64,000 nt of DNA, taken from the NCBI RefSeq assembly GCF_003286075.1, contig NZ_QLUV01000001.1, positions 372,001 through 436,000 on the forward strand, written 5' to 3'. Below, piece by piece: positions 25,733 to 35,500 of the stretch. Numbering within the stretch: position 1 is the first letter of the stretch; the number at the start of each line of letters is the position of its first letter. The notes under the pieces were generated by a model. It was given only the letters and a program-made list of their open reading frames with translations. It had not been told where the DNA came from and ran no database searches. The position numbers and the translations under genes are program-made. This DNA is from Paracoccus endophyticus. Lineage in GTDB: Bacteria > Pseudomonadota > Alphaproteobacteria > Rhodobacterales > Rhodobacteraceae.

Positions 25733-27897
25733 TCCGGCAGGGCGGCCCAGCGGTCCAGCAGCGCAGGCTCGCTCAGCAGCGCCGCGCGCTCGGCGCGGTC
25801 CAGAAAGTCCAGCGCCTGGCGCTGCGACACTGCGGCGTCGATCTTGGCGGCGGCGGCGATGGCGGGCAGGCGCTGCGCCGCGGGCCGGTCGGGCAGCGGC
25901 GGCAGCAGCGCGACATGGGCGGCGCGCACCGCCTCGTCGCGCCCCAGGGCCAGGGTGGCGTCGGCGGGCGGCCGCAGGCGGCGGGCGTGGGCCACGGCCG
26001 CGGACAGGATGGGCGGGGGGCTGCGTTCCTCGGGCGTCACCAGCAGGCCCGCCAGCCGCGCCCAGCGCCCCAGCACCGCCGACGCCGACCAGCGCGAGGT
26101 CAGCGGCGCCAGGATCAGCCCGGCCAGGATCGGCGCCAGCCAGATCAGCTGGCCCGGCGACAGCAGCGCCAGGATCACCAGCGTGACCAGCCCCACGGCG
26201 ACGTGCAGCCAGTGGCGGCGCAGCACCAGCGGCCACGGCGGCATAGAGCCCTTGCGGACCTGGCTTTCCCAGCCCGAGTTCCGCCCCTGCAGGATTTCCA
26301 GGATCTGGCGGGTCTGGATCAGCATCTGGACAGGCGCGATCAGGGCCGACATCACCGTCTCGAACAGGGCCGAGGCCAGCACCCGCGACCGCCCGCCCGA
26401 GGCCGCGGCCAGCGGCCGGCGCCAGGCCCGGCCGATGGCCAGGACCTTGGGCAGCAGCAACAGCGCCATGGCCGCGGCGAACAGCCATTTCATCCGCGCG
26501 GCGTCAAAGGTCGGCCAGTCGGGAAACAGCTGAAAGGTGGACGGGAAATACTGCGGCTGCGACAGGATCACATTGGCGGTCAGCGCCATGCCGACCAGGA
26601 TCATCGCCAGCCAGACCGGCGACATGACAAAGCCCAGCACGCCGATGACGAAATGGACCCGGCTGACCCAGGTGAAGCCGCGCGCGCCGATCAGGCGCAG
26701 GTGCTGCAGGTTGCCCTGCGCCCAGCGCCGCTCGCGCACGGCCATGTCCAGCAGCGTCGGCGGGCTGCCCTCGTAGCTGGCGCGCAGGTCCCAGTCCAGC
26801 CGCACCGCCCAGCCGGCCCGCGCCAGCAGCGCGGCCTCGACGAAATCGTGCGACAGGACGGTGCCGCCCCAGGGCGGATCGCCCGGCAGGTCCGGCAGTC
26901 CGCAGCACTGGGCGAATGCCGCGACGCGGATCATCGCGTTGTGGCCCCAGAAATTGCCGTTGTCGCCCGACCAGGCGGCGACCCCGCGCGCGATGGGCGG
27001 GCCGTAGAAGCGGCCGGCGAACTGGGTCACGCGCGAAAAGATCGTCTGCCCGCCGGTCAGCATCGGGATGGTCTGGATCAGCGCCAGCGCGGGATCGGCG
27101 GCCATCCGCGCGCTCATCGCGGCGATCACCTGGCCCGAGACGACGCTGTCGGCGTCCAGCACGACCATCTGGTCATAGCGCCCGCCCCAGCGGCGCACGA
27201 ACTCGGCGATGTTGCCCGCCTTGCGGCCCGTGTTCTCGATGCGGCGGCGATACCAGACCGGAACCGGGGCGGCGGCGCGCAGGGCCGCGACGGCCAGCGT
27301 CTCGTCGGCGAAGAACGCGGGGTCGCGGCTGTCGGACAGAACGAAGATCTCGGCCCGCGCGCCCAAGCCCGCCGCCGCAAGCTCGTCGGCCAGCGCCGCC
27401 AGCAGGCCCATGCAGTCGCCCGCATCCTCGTGATAGATCGGCATCACCACCGCGACACGGGCATCGCCCGGATCGTCCGGGGTCTGCGGCTGACGCGCCA
27501 CGAGCCCCGCCAGCATCGAGCAGAAGCTGAAGCCCACCCAGGCGAAGGTCAGCGTGAACAGCCCCAGCAGGGCGTATTGCAGCGGCTGGATGCGGTCCCC
27601 GAAGACCAGCAGCATCTGCCAGCAGCCCAAGCCCGTGACGACCGCGGTGCCGCCAAAGGCGATCAGCCGCGCCGCGCGTACCGCAGGCGCGGCGGGCTGG
27701 CGCGCGGGACCCTGCGGCGGGTCGGCGCGGAAATCCTGGACCGGCATCGACAGCGGCGATTCAGGCGGTACCGCGGGCGGGGGCGCCGGCGGGGGCGGGA
27801 CCGCATCGGCCATGCACGACGGGGCCGCGGACAGGGCCGCAGGCGCCGTGGCAGGCGCGGCCGCTGTCACCGGCGGCTGCGGGGGCGCGCTGTTCAT
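25729..27897 (-). CDS. opgH: OpgH/MdoH glucan glucosyltransferase
   Basis: OpgH is the inner-membrane processive glucosyltransferase (GT2 family) that builds the glucan backbone from UDP-glucose and exports it. The 722-residue protein has a proline- and alanine-rich N-terminal cytoplasmic tail, membrane segments starting about residue 65, and a cytoplasmic GT domain with VLDADSVVSG (the metal-binding DxD-type motif) and RRWAQGNLQHLR (the QxxRW-type acceptor motif). Further membrane helices follow. The start lies 4 nt after the opgG stop and the end overlaps opgC, so opgGHC is one operon. Downstream ATGs in the Pro-rich tail cannot be excluded as starts. Confidence 0.95.
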   Translation of the reverse strand: MNSAPPQPPVTAAAPATAPAALSAAPSCMADAVPPPPAPPPAVPPESPLSMPVQDFRADPPQGPARQPAAPAVRAARLIAFGGTAVVTGLGCWQMLLVFGDRIQPLQYALLGLFTLTFAWVGFSFCSMLAGLVARQPQTPDDPGDARVAVVMPIYHEDAGDCMGLLAALADELAAAGLGARAEIFVLSDSRDPAFFADETLAVAALRAAAPVPVWYRRRIENTGRKAGNIAEFVRRWGGRYDQMVVLDADSVVSGQVIAAMSARMAADPALALIQTIPMLTGGQTIFSRVTQFAGRFYGPPIARGVAAWSGDNGNFWGHNAMIRVAAFAQCCGLPDLPGDPPWGGTVLSHDFVEAALLARAGWAVRLDWDLRASYEGSPPTLLDMAVRERRWAQGNLQHLRLIGARGFTWVSRVHFVIGVLGFVMSPVWLAMILVGMALTANVILSQPQYFPSTFQLFPDWPTFDAARMKWLFAAAMALLLLPKVLAIGRAWRRPLAAASGGRSRVLASALFETVMSALIAPVQMLIQTRQILEILQGRNSGWESQVRKGSMPPWPLVLRRHWLHVAVGLVTLVILALLSPGQLIWLAPILAGLILAPLTSRWSASAVLGRWARLAGLLVTPEERSPPPILSAAVAHARRLRPPADATLALGRDEAVRAAHVALLPPLPDRPAAQRLPAIAAAAKIDAAVSQRQALDFLDRAERAALLSEPALLDRWAALPE

Positions 27898-27901
27898 CCG
27901 T

Positions 27902-29470
27902 TCACCCCCGCGTCCAGCGCGCCAGCCACGTCTCGCTCAGCGCGCCGGTGGGACCATTGAGCACCGCCGACAGGTCGGCCAGCTCGGCCCCCTCGTCGCG
28001 GAACTCGAACGCCAGCCGCAGGACGCCCTGGTCGGGCAGGCGCATCAGATAGGGATGCTCGATCGTTCCCGCCGAGGCGGTGACGGCCGCGACCGGATCG
28101 TCGACCCCCTCGAACAGGATCAGGTCATAGTCGATGACATAGCTGCGCGCGCCGCGGCCGTTCACCGAAACCCCGGTGCGGGTCTGGCGCACGCGCGCCA
28201 ATGGCGCGTCGTCGGGCGGCAGCGCGCCGAAGATCAGGTCATAGGCGACATCGTGGCGCTGGCCCGCGACAAGCGGCGCGGCCGGCTGCCAGAAGCTGAC
28301 GATGTTGTCGTTGAACTCGTTCTGGACCGGGATCTCGACCAGGGACACGGCCCCCTTCCCCCACAGCCCGCGCGGCACGACCCAGGCCGAGGGCCGCAGC
28401 TCGTAGCGCGCCTCGGCGTCCTGGTAATCGGCAAAATCGCGCATCCGCTGCGCAAGGCCAAAGCCGCGCGGGTTGTCGTCCACGAAGGCCGACATCTGCA
28501 GCGTGGGCGGGTTGATCAGCGGGCGCCACAGGCGCTGGCCGGTGCCGGTCACCATCTGCAGCCCGTCGGTGTCGTGGACGGCGCTGCGATAGTCGTCCTC
28601 GCCCGCCCCGTCGCCCGGCCCGAACCAGAACATCGACGTCAGCGGCGCGATCCCGACCTGCGGCAGATCACGGCGCGGGAACAGCGCGGCGCGGGTGGCG
28701 ATGACGGTGTCCTGGCCCGGCGTGATGATGAATTCATAGGCGCCGGCGACCGAGGGGCTGTCCAGCAGCGCCTGGACGGTCACCGCCCGGTCGCGGGGGC
28801 CGGGGCGATGGATCCAGAACTCGCGGAAGGCGGGAAACTCCTCGCCCTCGGCGCTGCCGGTGCCCAGCGCAAGGCCGCGCGCCGACTGTCCATAGCGCGC
28901 GCCCCGCGACAGGGCGCGGAAATAGCTGGCCCCCTGGAACACGGCCAGTTCGTCCAGATGGTCGGGCCGGTTCAGGTTCGCGCGCAGCCGGAACCCCGAC
29001 CAGCCCATGTCGCCGGGCGCGGCCGCCGCCGCATCGGGCGGGAACGAGATGGTGTCGAACTGAAAGACCGACGGGTCGAAGGGCAGCGCCCGGACCGTCC
29101 CGTTCTCGACCAGGTTGATCGCGACCGGATCGGTGTACAGCATCCCCGGCGGCAGCAGGTCCAGCCCGAAGCCGGGCAGCTTCCAGGGATCGGCCTCGCG
29201 GCGGAACCGGATGCCCCGATAGGCGTCATAGCCCAGGTCCGCAAAGGGCGCGGTCAGGTTTGCGACCGGCCGCGCGTAATCCTTTCCCGCCAGTTCGGCC
29301 GCGCGCTCGGCCACGCGGTCAAAGCTCCAGGCGGGGGCCACCTCGGCGGGGTCGGTCGGGGGAATCGCGGGGGGTGCGGCGTCCTGGGCGAACAGGGGAC
29401 GGGCGCCGCCGGGCGTCAGGCCCAGCGTCGCGGCAGCGGTCAGTGTACCAAGGAACAGGCGACGCTTCAC
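27902..29470 (-). CDS. opgG: Glucan biosynthesis protein OpgG/OpgD family (GTG start)
   Basis: OpgG is a periplasmic protein required to make osmoregulated periplasmic glucans; the family (MdoG) has recently been linked to glucan hydrolysis and branching. The 522-residue product shows family features such as YDAYRGIRFRR near the N-terminus and FWFGPGDGAGEDDYR in the middle. The start is GTG. The signal sequence begins KRRLFLGTLTAAATLGL, which fits a twin-arginine motif (RRxFL), so this copy may be exported folded as OpgD is, not through Sec as classical OpgG. It is the first gene of opgGHC and lies 94 nt downstream of sqdC. Confidence 0.93.
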   Translation of the reverse strand: MKRRLFLGTLTAAATLGLTPGGARPLFAQDAAPPAIPPTDPAEVAPAWSFDRVAERAAELAGKDYARPVANLTAPFADLGYDAYRGIRFRREADPWKLPGFGLDLLPPGMLYTDPVAINLVENGTVRALPFDPSVFQFDTISFPPDAAAAAPGDMGWSGFRLRANLNRPDHLDELAVFQGASYFRALSRGARYGQSARGLALGTGSAEGEEFPAFREFWIHRPGPRDRAVTVQALLDSPSVAGAYEFIITPGQDTVIATRAALFPRRDLPQVGIAPLTSMFWFGPGDGAGEDDYRSAVHDTDGLQMVTGTGQRLWRPLINPPTLQMSAFVDDNPRGFGLAQRMRDFADYQDAEARYELRPSAWVVPRGLWGKGAVSLVEIPVQNEFNDNIVSFWQPAAPLVAGQRHDVAYDLIFGALPPDDAPLARVRQTRTGVSVNGRGARSYVIDYDLILFEGVDDPVAAVTASAGTIEHPYLMRLPDQGVLRLAFEFRDEGAELADLSAVLNGPTGALSETWLARWTRG

Positions 29471-29564
29471 GGGCAGGTATCCGACGGTCGGGAAACGCGC
29501 CAGCCTTAGCGCAGGTCCCGCAGCGCGGCAACAATCTTGCTGCCGTCCGTGGGCATCGCCCCGC

Positions 29565-30350
29565 CTATGCCAGCAGCGCCGGCAGCGTGGCCCCCAGCAG
29601 CGCCAGCCCGCCCGGCCGCCACCCCAGCGCCGCCAGCCGCGCGCAGCCCATCACCGACAGCGCGCGCGCGTCGGCACGGGGCGGCGGGGGATGCGGACAG
29701 CCTGTCAGCCGCTGCACCCGGGCCAGCAGGTCGTGGCGGTCCAGGACAAGGTCCGACACGTTGAAGACGCCCGTGGCCGCGCGCTCCAGCACCAGCAGCG
29801 CCGCATGCGCAAGGTCCGCGCCATGCACCTCGGTCGCGACGCGGGGCACGACGGGGCGCCCGGCGCGATAGTCCGCAAACAGCGGCGCCCATTTGTTGGC
29901 GCGCCCCGGCCCATAGACGCCCGTCGCGCGCAGCGCCGCGCCGCCCGGCGGCAGGGCGGATTCGGCCTGTGCCTTGACCTGCCCGTACAGGCTGTCCGGC
30001 CGTGCCGGCGTGCCGTCGGGCAGCGCCGTGCCGGCGGGCCAGCCGTCATACACGGCGCGCGAGGACAGGAACACGACGCGCGCGCCTGCGCGCTCGGCGT
30101 CCTCGAACAGCCGCAGCGTGCCGTCGCGGTTGGCGGTGACAAACGCCGCCGGATCGTCCCCCTCTCCGCCGCGGTACCGGCCGGGCGCGTGGGCCAGCGC
30201 GGCATGGATCACCGCGTCGCAGCCGTCCAGGGGCGCGGGCTGCCCCAGCCGCCAGCCGGGCAGCGGATCGACCGCGTGGCCCGCGGCACGCGCCGCCTGA
30301 ACCATGACGCCGCCCACGATGCCGGTCGCGCCGGTGACGGCGATCCTCAT
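29565..30350 (-). CDS. sqdC: SqdC-like NAD-dependent epimerase/reductase
   Basis: This 261-residue short-chain-dehydrogenase-type protein has the nucleotide-binding motif TGATGIVG at the N-terminus and the catalytic YGQVK (YxxxK) near residue 140. Its position directly after the glycogenin-like gene and the UDP-sulfoquinovose synthase gene matches the sqdB-sqdD-sqdC order of Rhodobacter sphaeroides. There sqdC mutants are impaired in sulfolipid formation and accumulate sulfoquinovosyl-dihydroxyacetone. The gene symbol rests on this gene order plus the family. The start overlaps the sqdD stop by 4 nt (ATGA), so it is translationally coupled. Confidence 0.75.
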   Translation of the reverse strand: MRIAVTGATGIVGGVMVQAARAAGHAVDPLPGWRLGQPAPLDGCDAVIHAALAHAPGRYRGGEGDDPAAFVTANRDGTLRLFEDAERAGARVVFLSSRAVYDGWPAGTALPDGTPARPDSLYGQVKAQAESALPPGGAALRATGVYGPGRANKWAPLFADYRAGRPVVPRVATEVHGADLAHAALLVLERAATGVFNVSDLVLDRHDLLARVQRLTGCPHPPPPRADARALSVMGCARLAALGWRPGGLALLGATLPALLA

Positions 30351-31177
30351 GGGGCAGGATCGGGCAGGCCGCGGCTGTCCGGCACCGGGCCGTCGCCGGC
30401 ATAGGCGCGCCACAGCGCGATCAGCGGGCGCAGCCGGTCGGCCTTGGCGTGGTCCTGCCACGGTTTTTCGTATTGGAAATGCAGGATCTTCACGTCGCGC
30501 CAGCGCCACAGTTCGGGCATGGCGAACCAGACATATTGCAGCATGTTGCAGAACACCGGCAGCCCGTGCCAGTCGGGGAAATACTGTTCCAGAAAGGTCT
30601 GGTCGGTCCGCCGCCAGAAGGCGCCGGGCATGTCCAGCCGCGCCAGCATGTCGTCAAACGTCGCCTGCGACGGCCGCGCGGTGAACACGCCCGAGTTCAG
30701 GCGGTGAAAATCGGCCAGGCTTTCATAGACGTTCGGCGCGGCGCAGAACTGCGGATAGTCGAACAGCCTGTCCACGGTCTGCAACACCAGCGCGTCGGCG
30801 TCGATGAACACCACGCGCCCGTAGTCCAGCTGCCACAGCCGCAGCTTGGCGAAATTGTCCAGCGGCGTGTGGAAGGGGGGCTTCTCCCCCTTGGTGAAGG
30901 CCGCGCGGCCGTGCAGCGCGTCGCGGGCGTGGGCGGCGTTGAAGGCGGCGCTGGTCGGCAGCAGGTCGCAGCGCACCAGCCGCGCGCCCAACGCCGACAG
31001 CGGCGCAAGGTCGGCCGCCGCCACGTCGGTGTGCAGCACGCAGATGTCCGCGTCCGTGCCCGACAGCACGATCGACCGCACCAGCGCCCGCGCGCCCAGC
31101 GCATAGTCGGCGTTCGTGACCAGCGTGACATAGGCGCGGTCGGACCGCGCGGGGCGGTCCGGGGTCAGGCCCTGCAA
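30347..31177 (-). CDS. sqdD: SqdD-like glycosyltransferase, family GT8 (TTG start)
   Basis: This is a 276-residue glycogenin-like glycosyltransferase. It has AYVTLVTNADYALGARALVRS at the start, the metal-binding FIDADALVL (DxD), and LNSGVFTARPS further on. In Rhodobacter sphaeroides SqdD is the glycogenin-related candidate for transferring sulfoquinovose from UDP-sulfoquinovose to the lipid acceptor. The best start is TTG, 2 nt after the sqdB stop, with AAGGCGG upstream; no in-frame ATG precedes the conserved N-terminus. It is tightly coupled to sqdB and sqdC, which supports the assignment more than similarity alone. Confidence 0.8.
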   Translation of the reverse strand: MQGLTPDRPARSDRAYVTLVTNADYALGARALVRSIVLSGTDADICVLHTDVAAADLAPLSALGARLVRCDLLPTSAAFNAAHARDALHGRAAFTKGEKPPFHTPLDNFAKLRLWQLDYGRVVFIDADALVLQTVDRLFDYPQFCAAPNVYESLADFHRLNSGVFTARPSQATFDDMLARLDMPGAFWRRTDQTFLEQYFPDWHGLPVFCNMLQYVWFAMPELWRWRDVKILHFQYEKPWQDHAKADRLRPLIALWRAYAGDGPVPDSRGLPDPAP

Positions 31178-31179
31178 GA

Positions 31180-32394
31180 TCAGACCGCCTTCAGCCGCTT
31201 GCCCTCGGGGTCGTGATCGACGCGGCGGGCGATGTCCTTGGTCCAGGCGCTGACGGCGGGCACGCGCGAGCGGTCGATGCGATGGGCGTATTTGCGCGCC
31301 ACGTCCACGACCTCGGACAGCAGCCCTTCCTGCAGGGTGGTGGGGTTCAGGCCCAGCGACAGGAACTGGTCGTTCCGCACGATCAGGTCGTTCTCGTCGG
31401 CCTCCTTGCGCGGGTTGGGCAGGAACTTGACCTCGGCCCCGGCCAGCTTTGCCACCAGATGCGCCAGGTCGCGGACGCGGTGCGTCTCGGTCATCTGGTT
31501 GAAGATGCGGACCCGCTCGCCCGCCTGCGGCGCATCGCCCAGCGCCAGTTCCACGCAGCGCACGCTGTCCTGGATGTGGATGAAGGCCCGCGTCTGCCCG
31601 CCGGTGCCGTGGACCGTCAGCGGATAGCCGATCGCCGCCTGGATCAGGAAGCGGTTCAGCACCGTGCCATAGTCGCCGTCGTAATCGAAGCGGTTGATCA
31701 GCTGTTCATGCCGGCGCGTCTGGTCGGTGTGGGTGCCCCAGACGATCCCCTGGTGCAGGTCGGTGATCCGCAGGCCGTCGTTCTGGGCATAGAACTGGAA
31801 CAGGATCTGATCGAGGCTTTTCGTCATGTGATAGACCGATCCGGGCCGCGTCGGATACAGGATCTGCTGCGCCCGCTTGCCCGCAGGCGTGTCGATCTCG
31901 ATGTCCAGATACCCCTCGGGGATCGGCGCGCCGACGCTGGAATAGCCATAGACCCCCATCGTGCCCAGGTGGACCAGATGCGCGTCGATGCCGGTTTCCA
32001 CCAGCGCCGCCAGCAGGTTGTGCGTGGCGCTGACGTTGTTGTCCACGGTATAGACCTTGTGGCGGTCGGTCTTCATCGAATAGGGCGCGGCGCGCTGCTC
32101 GGCGAAATGGATCACGGCGTCGGGGCGCACATCGGCCAGCCATGCCTTCAGCCGCTCGTATTCCTTGGCAAGGTTGAGCAGGTGGAAATGGATCGTGTTG
32201 CCGCTTTCCTGCCGCCAGATGCGGCAGCGTTCCTGGATCGAATCCATCGGCGTCAGCGACTGCACGCCCAGTTCGGTGTCGATCCAGCGGCGCGACAGGT
32301 TGTCCACGATGTGGACCTCCTGGCCCAGGTTGGACAGGTGCAGCGAGGTGGGCCAGCCCACGAAACCGTCGCCGCCAAGAACCGCGATCCGCAT
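31180..32394 (-). CDS. sqdB: UDP-sulfoquinovose synthase
   Basis: SqdB makes UDP-sulfoquinovose from UDP-glucose and a sulfite source, the head-group donor for the membrane sulfolipid SQDG. The 404-residue protein has the NAD-binding loop GGDGFVGWPTSLHL, the family signature VDNLSRRWIDTELG, LGTMGVYGYSS, and the catalytic YHMTK (YxxxK). An in-frame ATG 15 nt upstream is contained in the sequence ATGAAGGAG and so overlaps the ribosome binding site AAGGAG; the second ATG, with a 6-nt gap, is the likely start. It heads sqdB-sqdD-sqdC and has a Pho-box-like array upstream. Confidence 0.96.
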   Translation of the reverse strand: MRIAVLGGDGFVGWPTSLHLSNLGQEVHIVDNLSRRWIDTELGVQSLTPMDSIQERCRIWRQESGNTIHFHLLNLAKEYERLKAWLADVRPDAVIHFAEQRAAPYSMKTDRHKVYTVDNNVSATHNLLAALVETGIDAHLVHLGTMGVYGYSSVGAPIPEGYLDIEIDTPAGKRAQQILYPTRPGSVYHMTKSLDQILFQFYAQNDGLRITDLHQGIVWGTHTDQTRRHEQLINRFDYDGDYGTVLNRFLIQAAIGYPLTVHGTGGQTRAFIHIQDSVRCVELALGDAPQAGERVRIFNQMTETHRVRDLAHLVAKLAGAEVKFLPNPRKEADENDLIVRNDQFLSLGLNPTTLQEGLLSEVVDVARKYAHRIDRSRVPAVSAWTKDIARRVDHDPEGKRLKAV

Positions 32395-32461
32395 GTCGAT
32401 CTCCTTCATCCAGGTGCGCGGGCGGGGTTAGCCTGCCGGCGCGCGGCTGTCGAATGAAGAT

Positions 32462-32490
32462 ATGACGACAGCCTGACGGTTTGGCGACAG
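32462..32490 (-). promoter_or_regulatory. Pho-box-like direct repeats upstream of sqdB
   Basis: On the minus strand three 7-nt units, CTGTCGC, CCGTCAG and TCGTCAT, begin exactly 11 nt apart, and each matches five of seven bases of the PhoB half-site CTGTCAT. The array ends 67 nt before the sqdB start. PhoB binds 11-nt-spaced direct repeats, and SQDG synthesis is known to rise in phosphate limitation in related bacteria. The match is imperfect, so this is a candidate only. Confidence 0.45.
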
Positions 32491-32572
32491 CTTGCCTGCA
32501 TCACAGCGCAACGTGCCACGCGCGCACGCGTTCCCGCCGCCCGGTGCGACCGTCCGGCGGGCGTGGGGCGGG

Positions 32573-35500
32573 TCAGTAGTCGCGTTCGTAGAACACGCCG
32601 ATGGTGCTGCCGCCATCGCTGCCGACCGCGCCGCGCGCGGTGATGGCGTCGCTGATGTCCAGGTTCAGGTTGATCGTGGACTTGCCCTCGGCATCCACGG
32701 ACAGGTCGGTATAAACGTTGCGTGTCAGGTACTTGCCCGCCCGGACCGAGACGTTGCCCTGGTCGTCGGTGGCCAGGTCCAGATCGTCCAGCCCGACCGA
32801 GTTGCGAAGGCGTCCCACGATACCCTCGCCGCCGCGCCCGGCCAGGACGGCCAGCGCGTTGGCCAGCTGCGCGGCCTGCAACGGGCTGATCGTGTCCAGG
32901 CCGCGGCCGAACAGCATCTGTGACAGCACCTCCTCCTCGGGCAGGTCGGGGACCGATTCAAAGGTGATGTCGGGATCGCGGATCTCGCCGTCGATGATGA
33001 TGCGGGTGACGATCCCGTCCTGTTCGGTCTCGGCCACCAGGCGCAGCACGGGGATCAGGCTGCCCTGCAGCTCGACCAGCCCCTCGGTCATGTCGAAGCG
33101 CTTGCCCAGCAGGTCCACCCGGCCGCGGATCAGCTGGAACTGCCCGACGGGCACGACGGCGTTGGCCCGCCCGGTCAGGCGCAGCGCGCCGCCCAGTTCG
33201 GCGTCCACGCCGCGGCCGCGCACGAAGATCTGGTTGGGCGCGGTGATCGTCAGGTCCAGCCGGGCCGGCACCGCGGGCGGCGTCGCCGCGGGCGCCTGCA
33301 TCCCCGCCAGGCGGCTGTCCACCGACGGGAACGGCAGCAGCCCCGCCTTGGCGCGGGTCGCCCGGACCGGGGGGCGGTCGTTCAGGTGGGTGATGTCGGG
33401 AATGGCACGCGCGCCCCCCAGCCCTGTCGAGGGGATGCGGATCTCGGTCGTGCCCAGGCGGATTGCGCCCGCGATCAGCGCGCCCTCGGCGGTGGCGCCA
33501 CTGACCGTCAGCTCGCCCGAGGCGACGGTCTGGTAGAGCGTCGGGTCGCGCAGCACGACGCCGTCCAGCCGGACGCGCAGGTCCAGCCGCGGCGCGCCGC
33601 CGCGCAGGTCGATGGGGCCGGTCACGGTCAGTTGCCCGCCGGCCGCAATGGCGCCCCTCGCGTCCACCCGGATCAGCCCGCCGTTCAGGTCGGCGGTCGC
33701 GGCCAGACGCTCGATCCGCAGGCCCAGCTTGGGGTCCGACAGCCGCGCGTCGGGCAGGCGGATCTGCCCGGTCAGGTTTTCCAGCGCCGGCGCGCCGCGC
33801 AGCCGCAGGTCGAAGTCGACCGCCCCCTCGACCGAGCGGACGCGCAGCAGCGGGTTGACCAGCGCCGCATTGCTGACGCCCGACACGCGCAGGTCCGCGG
33901 TCGAGAAATCGCGCGCCGCCGTTCCGGCGATCTGCGCGCGGGTGCCCCCCGGCGCCGTCGCCGCCAGGTCGAAGCCATAGTCGCGCGCGCCCTGCCGCAC
34001 CGTGCCGGTCAGGGTCGCAGGCCCCGGAAAGCCGGGCGCCAGCAACGCGAGGTTGCTCAGCCTGGCGTCCACCCGCAGTCCCGTGGCGGGGTCGCCGCCC
34101 GCGGTCAGGCGCAGCTGCCCGTTGCGGGCGTCCAGCCGCTCGACCGTCAGCGCGCCCGAACCCGCGCGCCGCGCGGCCAGGTCGAACTGCGTCTGCCCCG
34201 CCAGCAGCGCGTCGGCCGTGGGGTTGCCCACCCGCAGGCCCGACGCGCTGCCCTGCGCCGACAGGCGCAGGCCGGTGCCGTCGCTGCGGGCGCGCCCGCT
34301 GGCGTTGATCGCCCCGCCGAAGCCGCGGCCCAGAAACGCGATGCTGTCGGCCCGCAGGTCGGCGGTGACATCGGTGCGCCCGCCGCCCACCCTGCCGCGG
34401 GCCACCGCGTTCAGCCGGGCGTTGGCGATGGTCGCGGCGTCGATGGTCACGACGTCGCCGCGCTGGATCGCGCGGACGGTCAGCCGCGTCTCGCCCGCCA
34501 GCGCGGCGTCGGCCTGCGCCTGGCCCAGCGACAGGTCGCGCGCCACCCCGTCCACGCTGATCCGGCGCGCGCCCGTGCCGTCGCCCACGACGCTGCCGCT
34601 GGCCCGCAGCGACCCGCCCCAGCCCAGGCCCAGCGAGGCCAAGTTCCTCAGATCTGCCTGCCCGCGCAGGTCGGTCTTGTCGGGACCGATCACGCCGGTC
34701 GCCAGGATCTCGGCCTGTTGGTTGACCAGCCGCAGCGTGTCCAGCGTGATGCGCTGTCCCTGCTGGCTGCCGCGCAGGCGGATGTCGGTGATGCCGGTCA
34801 GCGCGCCATCGACCTGCGCCTGGCCCAGCGACAGGTCGGTGCCGCGCCCCGACAGATCGAAGACGCGCTGCCCGCTGCGGTCGCTGACGCTGCCGTCCAG
34901 CGTCAGCCCGCCGCGCCAGCCGCGGCCGAACGCGGCCAGCGACCGGATCTCGGCCATCCCCGTCAGGTCGGTCACGCCCTCGCCGACCACGCCCTCGACC
35001 GTGGCGGTCATCTGCTGGTTGGTCAGGTCCAGGTCGCGGATGGTGACGACGCCCGACGTCTCCTCGGCCGACAGAACCAGGCGGGTGGTCCCGGTCAGCG
35101 CCCCGTCCACATCCTGCTGGCCCAGGCGCAGGTCCTCGCCGGTGCCGGTCATCTCGATGAAGCGCACGCCGTCCGCCTGCCGCGCCGTGGCCTCGGCCTT
35201 CAGCGCGCCCGACAGGCCGCGCCCCAGCGCGCCCAGGTCGGGGATGTCCAGGCTGAGGCGCGCATCCAGCGCCTCGGCGCCCAGGACGCCGGTGCCGTCG
35301 GCGGTGATCTGCGGGTTCGCCACCCGCAGCGTGTCGATGACAAAGGCGCCGTCGCGTTCCTGGGCGATGGCGGTCAGGTCGGTGCGTCCGCGCAGCAGGC
35401 TGTCCAGTTGCGCGACGCCAAGGGCAAGGTCCGTCGCCTCGCCCGAGACGGTGACGCGGCGGCTGCCCGGCGCGCCCGTCACCGCCGCCTCGGCGGTCAG

